A stretch of DNA of 64,000 nt from NCEH01 sp043195095. Lineage in GTDB: Bacteria > Pseudomonadota > Alphaproteobacteria > Rhizobiales > Xanthobacteraceae. Of the stretch, positions 60,633 through 64,000 are shown one piece after another. Position 1 is the first letter of the stretch. The number at the start of each line of letters is the position of its first letter. The notes under the pieces were generated by a model, which was not told the origin of the DNA, did not search any database, and saw only the letters and a list, made by a program, of their open reading frames with translations. The translations under genes and the position numbers were made by a program. The stretch lies in the NCBI RefSeq assembly GCF_043195095.1, contig NZ_JBAFWN010000013.1; one strand, written 5' to 3'.

Positions 60633-60678
60633 TAAATGCAATTACATGCTGTCCGGTTCAACCGTGAATGAGCTTCCG

Positions 60679-61440
60679 TCAATATTCTTCGTAGGTGGCG
60701 GGAACAGCCCCGGAGATATTCTCCGCTTGCTTGCCTTCGACGATGAGCATAGCTGTCGCGGCCTCAATGCGACGCTCAAGTTCCGTCATGAAATGCCGCC
60801 GATCAAGTCCAGGCTGGATTGGTGGCAGAAACTCAACGAGGACCGTGCCGGATCGTTTTAGGAAGGAGCGCCGGCGCCAGAATAGACCAGAACTGAGCGC
60901 TACCGGCACGACCGGAAGACCAAGCTGCATGTAAAGCGCGGCGACCCCGGGATGATAGGCTTGGCGAGCTGCCACCGGCGTGCGCGTCCCCTCCGGGAAG
61001 ATCGCGATCGAGCGACCGTCTGCTATCGCAGAGCGAGCTGCCGCGACCATCGGTCTTAGTGCTTTCGGGCCTGCCTCGCGATCGATGATGATCGCCTCGC
61101 CGCGTTTCATATACCAGCCAAATACCGGTATCCTCGCCAAGCTCTGCTTCAGCACGATCGCCGGATTCTTAAGCAAGACCCACAGCGCAATGGTCTCCCA
61201 GGCGGACTGGTGCTTGAGCGCAACGATAACCGGGCCTTCGGGCAGATTATGTCTGCCGCGCACCTCGTAGGTCAGTCCGACGATTGACCGCAGTAGCGAC
61301 AGGGAAACGGTCGCCCACAGTTCGGATACCCGCGCAGCCGCGCGTTGCGAGATGAAAAGCGCTGGTAAGGCAAGGACAGAAAGAAGAGTTGTCCAAGAAT
61401 AGAACGCCAGGTCGAATAGGAGGGAGCGAACGAGGGTCAC
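60679..61440 (-). CDS. plsC: 1-acyl-sn-glycerol-3-phosphate acyltransferase (PlsC-type)
   Basis: A 253-aa protein with membrane N-terminus, acyltransferase motif KHQSAWET (an H-x4-E variant of NHxxxxD), GYMKRGEAIIIDRE-type text (as WYMKRGEAIIIDRE) and FPEGTRTP. It makes phosphatidic acid from lysophosphatidic acid. Overlaps cfa by 4 bases (ATGA), so membrane-lipid genes share a transcript. Confidence 0.9.
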   Translation of the reverse strand: MTLVRSLLFDLAFYSWTTLLSVLALPALFISQRAAARVSELWATVSLSLLRSIVGLTYEVRGRHNLPEGPVIVALKHQSAWETIALWVLLKNPAIVLKQSLARIPVFGWYMKRGEAIIIDREAGPKALRPMVAAARSAIADGRSIAIFPEGTRTPVAARQAYHPGVAALYMQLGLPVVPVALSSGLFWRRRSFLKRSGTVLVEFLPPIQPGLDRRHFMTELERRIEAATAMLIVEGKQAENISGAVPATYEEY

Positions 61441-62444
61441 CGTGCAAGGCCTCCGCTATACGCCGGACGGGAAACTGATTGAGGGGGCGCATCGACATCC
61501 GCCGCATCAATCTTGTGCAGCTGCTCCCAGCTCTGGATGTAATCGCGGGTCAGCGGTGCGGCATTGACACGCTTGCTCACCTGAATCTGGAAATTGATGA
61601 GGCCGCCGTGGCGAAAGGCTGCTTCGCAACTGGCCAGGTAGAATTCCCACATCCGGCAGAACCGCTGGTCGTAGATTTCCGCGACGCGCCCACGGTTTGC
61701 GATGAACCGTTGCCGCCACGCCTTCAGCGTTTCTGCATAATGTAGCCGCAGTATCTCGATATCGGTCACGTACAGTCCGGCCCACTCGATGGCGGGCAGA
61801 ATCTCCGACAGCGCCGGGACGTACCCACCCGGAAAGATGTACTTGTTGATCCAGGCGTTGGTCGCGCCGGGGCCGTCGGCGCGACCAATCGTATGGATCA
61901 TTGCCACCCCGTCGTCCGTGAGGAGATTCCTGACCTTCTTGAAGTATTCGCGGTAATGTCCCACCCCGACATGCTCAAACATGCCGACCGAGACGATGCG
62001 GTCATACCGACCTTCTTCTTGGCGATAGTCCTTTAGCAAGAATCTCACCCGGTCCCCCAGGTCCGTCTCGGCAGCGCGTCGTTCGGAGTATGCGTGTTGC
62101 TCGGTCGACAGTGTCAGGCCTGTAACGTCAACGGCGGCAACCTGGGCGAGATAGAGACCGAGCCCACCCCATCCAGATCCGATGTCGAGAACCCGCTGCC
62201 CTGAGCTCAGTAGCAACTTAGCCGCCAGGTGACGCTTCTTTTGTTCTTGTGCGCGCTCCAGTGTGTCGTCACTTGAGTTGTAGTACGCACAGGAATACTG
62301 ACGGTCTGCGTCTAGAAATTGCTCGTAGAGCGCGTCCGACAGGTCGTAGTGGTGCGCGACGTTCGCGCGTGCGACTGGGATGGGATTGTTCACAACCATC
62401 CCACTCAACCTATTTCGATCACTCTCAATCACGCTTCTTCCCAT
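61437..62444 (-). CDS. cfa: Cyclopropane-fatty-acyl-phospholipid synthase-type methyltransferase, N-terminus shortened
   Basis: A 335-aa protein (start at 62444). VAHHYDLSDALYEQFLD, YSCAYY, VLDIGSGWGGLGLYLA (SAM motif I), MFEHVGVGHYREYF and FRHGGLINFQIQ match the CFA synthase family. The usual ~100-residue N-terminal region is replaced by about 15 residues, and the gene abuts the integrase-like sequence. It either lost its N-terminus or is a short family member. Overlaps plsC. Confidence 0.82.
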   Translation of the reverse strand: MGRSVIESDRNRLSGMVVNNPIPVARANVAHHYDLSDALYEQFLDADRQYSCAYYNSSDDTLERAQEQKKRHLAAKLLLSSGQRVLDIGSGWGGLGLYLAQVAAVDVTGLTLSTEQHAYSERRAAETDLGDRVRFLLKDYRQEEGRYDRIVSVGMFEHVGVGHYREYFKKVRNLLTDDGVAMIHTIGRADGPGATNAWINKYIFPGGYVPALSEILPAIEWAGLYVTDIEILRLHYAETLKAWRQRFIANRGRVAEIYDQRFCRMWEFYLASCEAAFRHGGLINFQIQVSKRVNAAPLTRDYIQSWEQLHKIDAADVDAPPQSVSRPAYSGGLAR

Positions 62445-62519
62445 TGCATCACTTGAATTTTCTGGCTTGTCGCGCGTCCGGACGCTATGGCATATTGGGG
62501 TCGGTTTTGAGGGGATCAA

Positions 62520-62576
62520 TCGCCCTTTTGACCCCAGTCGCCGACCCCTACTACGCCCCTGGCGACCCCACTTGAG
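62520..62576. repeat. Repeated GACCCC motif before the integrase
   Basis: GACCCC (or close variants) occurs repeatedly (TTGACCCCAG, CGACCCCTAC, GCGACCCCAC) in the 60 bp between cfa and the integrase start. Such short direct repeats can be arm-type integrase sites or part of an attachment site, but this is unproven. Confidence 0.35.
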
Positions 62577-62595
62577 AGCCGATGGGAGAGCCCCC

Positions 62596-62919
62596 GTGCC
62601 AAGCCTTACCGATGGAGAAATACGCCGCGCTCTGAAACAGGTGGAGCAGACCGGCAAACAGCTAAGCCTGGTTGATGGCGAGGGGCACGGCACGGGCCGT
62701 CTTGTCCTAGTCATGAAGCCGATGCCCACTCGCGTCACAGCGGACTGGATGGCGCAGCAGTGGCGAGATCAGAAGCGCCTCAAGAAGAAGCTCGGCTCGT
62801 ATCCGTCGATGTCGCTCAGCAAGGCGCGCGAAGTTTTCACCCGCGATTTCGCCGACATGATCCAGAAGGGTCGCAGCATCAAGATCGCCGGCGACACACG
62901 CCCCGGCACCGTAGCCGAC
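62596..62919 (+). pseudogene. Tyrosine integrase N-terminal fragment
   Basis: A GTG start with GGGAG upstream opens 108 residues typical of the arm-binding domain of ICE integrases: EIRRALKQVEQTGKQL, GRLVLVMKPMPTRVTADWMAQQWRD (part), KKKLGSYPSMSLSKARE. It stops resembling integrase after RSIKIAGDTRPGTVAD, where unrelated DNA starts. The catalytic domain is absent. Confidence 0.85.
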
Positions 62920-63372
62920 CATCATGATCGGGAAGAGTTCCTCCCGGTCGCGTGTCTCGGCACCGACCTGATCAGTGATCGCCACGACGGTCGCATTTGC
63001 CAGCTCGGCGCAGAAGTCCGCCAGCTTGTTGCCATGTCCCCTCAGGCTGAGCAGGATGACGATTCCGAATAGCTTTCGGATGGCCCCAACGCACTGCTGG
63101 TGGTTAAGCGGGCGCGCCGGGTCGAAGGCGCGTTTTGTGTCGTTGGCTAAATCCACCAGCCCGTGATCAACGAGGCCCTCATCCAGCTTATCGAGAAGCT
63201 CCGGATGGTCGACCTCGAGTAGCGAGTATCCCAGCTCGCCGAGAGCGTTGCTCAGATATTCTTCCATCCCAACGAAATCAAAGATCCTGGCGGCCTCGAT
63301 ATAGAGTTCCGCGGCAATTTTGTGGTTGCCAAGATTGCTCTCGCAGTTACCGATCTGATGCAGGGTCTCCAC
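62920..63372 (-). pseudogene. TPR-like protein fragment
   Basis: About 150 residues on the minus strand, with helical repeats such as TLHQIGNCESNLGNHKIAA, AAELYIEAARIF and KLDEGLVDHGLVDLAND (partly quoted), suggest the end of a tetratricopeptide-type signalling protein. Both ends are cut by unrelated sequence. Family identity uncertain. Confidence 0.55.
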
Positions 63373-63677
63373 TGAAGCGCGCCGCGTCGCGTGCGGCCGA
63401 CAGCATGACGTCGAGCTTCTCCGCCGGCGCCAAGTCCGCCTTCGAGGCAACGGGCGGCTCCTCGACCGCAGGCACGGTCGGCGGCGAGACGGAGGCCGCC
63501 AACCACGCCTCCACCGGTCAGAGCACCTCTTCCCGTCAGGGACCGCCCGATTGGGCCAAGCGCATGAAGCGCTCTCAGAACATCACGCATGGCGTCCAGG
63601 CCGCCGCGCATGCCGTCCGCTCAGGTGACAGCCATGGCGGCGGCTCTTCCATCAACCTTTCCGAAAGCGACCGCTGA
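63370..63677 (+). pseudogene. trbL: trbL C-terminal fragment
   Basis: The frame reads PLKRAASRAADSMTSSFSAG, then Gly/Ser/Thr-rich text and GPPDWAKRMKRSQNITHGVQAAAHAVRSGDSHGGGSS (partly quoted), which is the cytoplasmic tail of the P-type conjugation protein TrbL. The membrane part is missing. The stop overlaps the trbF start (TGATGA). Confidence 0.8.
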
Positions 63678-64000
63678 TGAGCCTCTTCAAACGACCAGCA
63701 ACCCACTATGGCAAATCACCCGAACCCGAGACGCCCTACCAGCGCGCCGGCCAGGTCTGGGACGAACGCATCGGCTCCGCCCGTGTGCAGGCGAAGAACT
63801 GGCGGTTGATGGCGTTTGGCTCGCTGATCCTGTCTGCCGGCTTCGCCACAGCGCTTGTCTGGCAGTCGGCGCGCGGAACGATCGTGCCATGGGTAGTGCA
63901 GGTCGATCGCCTCGGGCAGGCGCAGGCCGTCGCACCCGCGACCGCCGACTATCAGCCGACCGATCCGCAGATGGCCTGGCATCTCGCGCGTTTCATCGAG
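63677..64000 (+). CDS. trbF: TrbF (VirB8-like) conjugation protein, partial
   Basis: The first 108 residues: cytoplasmic N-terminus with TPYQRAGQVWDERIGSARVQAKNWR (part), a membrane helix LMAFGSLILSAGFATALVW and the start of the NTF2-like domain (IVPWVVQVDRLGQAQ). It matches TrbF of Trb-type systems. The gene continues beyond the window. It belongs to a second conjugation system, different from the virB set. Confidence 0.9.
   Translation, partial: MSLFKRPATHYGKSPEPETPYQRAGQVWDERIGSARVQAKNWRLMAFGSLILSAGFATALVWQSARGTIVPWVVQVDRLGQAQAVAPATADYQPTDPQMAWHLARFIE

Noticed and set aside
1..64000. CRISPR array
   Set aside because: No series of equal repeats with similar-length spacers was seen on reading. 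The repeats found are short leaders, hairpins or tandem 9-mers.
1..64000. tRNA or rRNA genes and clear attachment sites
   Set aside because: I saw no cloverleaf arms with CCA or rRNA text, nor a long direct repeat flanking the element. Absence is not proven by eye.

Overview
The window looks like a GC-rich alphaproteobacterial chromosome, most likely Hyphomicrobiales (Bradyrhizobium/Rhodopseudomonas/Mesorhizobium-like). I judge this from the protein families (MucR-less rhizobial-type ICE genes, VirB-type conjugation, LuxI-type synthase, PHB and FNR/FixK-type regulation) and codon bias, not from any search. It is mostly accessory DNA: an integrative/conjugative element followed by a stress and storage gene island, with broken integrase and conjugation genes at the right side.

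Layout. (1) 0.2-0.9 kb: a PemK-like toxin and Phd/YefM-like antitoxin. (2) 1.0-16.5 kb, almost all on the minus strand: ICE entry and maintenance genes. These are a SLOG/DUF2493 protein, a toprim protein, a 1456-aa methyltransferase plus strawberry-notch helicase (DarB-like layout), a run of small conserved ICE proteins, a 707-aa ParB-like protein, a PP-loop (PAPS-reductase-like) ATPase and an ArdC antirestriction protein. Several of the large genes share a repeated leader, and several cistrons are separated by a hairpin with a T-run placed just before the next ribosome site. (3) 16.7-19.7 kb: an mqsRA toxin-antitoxin pair with a promoter-embedded palindrome, a WGR-domain protein and a LuxI-type autoinducer synthase whose ribosome site lies in a hairpin. 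(4) 19.7-37.5 kb: the transfer region. A minus-strand set of exported proteins, two divergent SNase-fold proteins and an SSB faces a complete plus-strand virB1-B2-B3-B4-(hyp)-B5-(small TM)-B7-B6-B8-B9-B10-B11-virD4 operon, with many 4-bp gene overlaps. No relaxase gene is seen in the window.

(5) 37.6-62.4 kb: cargo. It holds metal/redox-type small proteins (Spy-like, DUF2933, NifX-like, Cys-rich, YHS), an FNR-type regulator with a five-Cys N-terminus, PHB-type genes (DUF3141, phasin, phaA, phaB), a sigma factor with a Cys/His tail, a MaoC-phosphotransacetylase fusion, a LemA/TPM operon, an OmpR-type two-component system, cytochrome b561, a DedA-PAP2-LssY membrane enzyme, VIT and MFS transporters, a P-type ATPase fragment, PlsC and a cyclopropane-fatty-acid synthase. 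Five sites resembling FNR/FixK boxes sit in the intergenic gaps of this island, two of them at the class-II spacing from plausible -10 boxes. This suggests an oxygen- or redox-controlled regulon.

(6) 55.3-55.5 and 62.6-64.0 kb: scars. An integrase C-terminus with a nonsense codon, an integrase N-terminus cut after about 108 residues, a reverse-strand TPR-like fragment, a trbL C-terminus and the start of trbF (running off the window) lie next to each other. They show that a second, Trb-type conjugative element was inserted and rearranged here. A frameshifted cupredoxin remnant at 41.7-41.95 kb is another scar.
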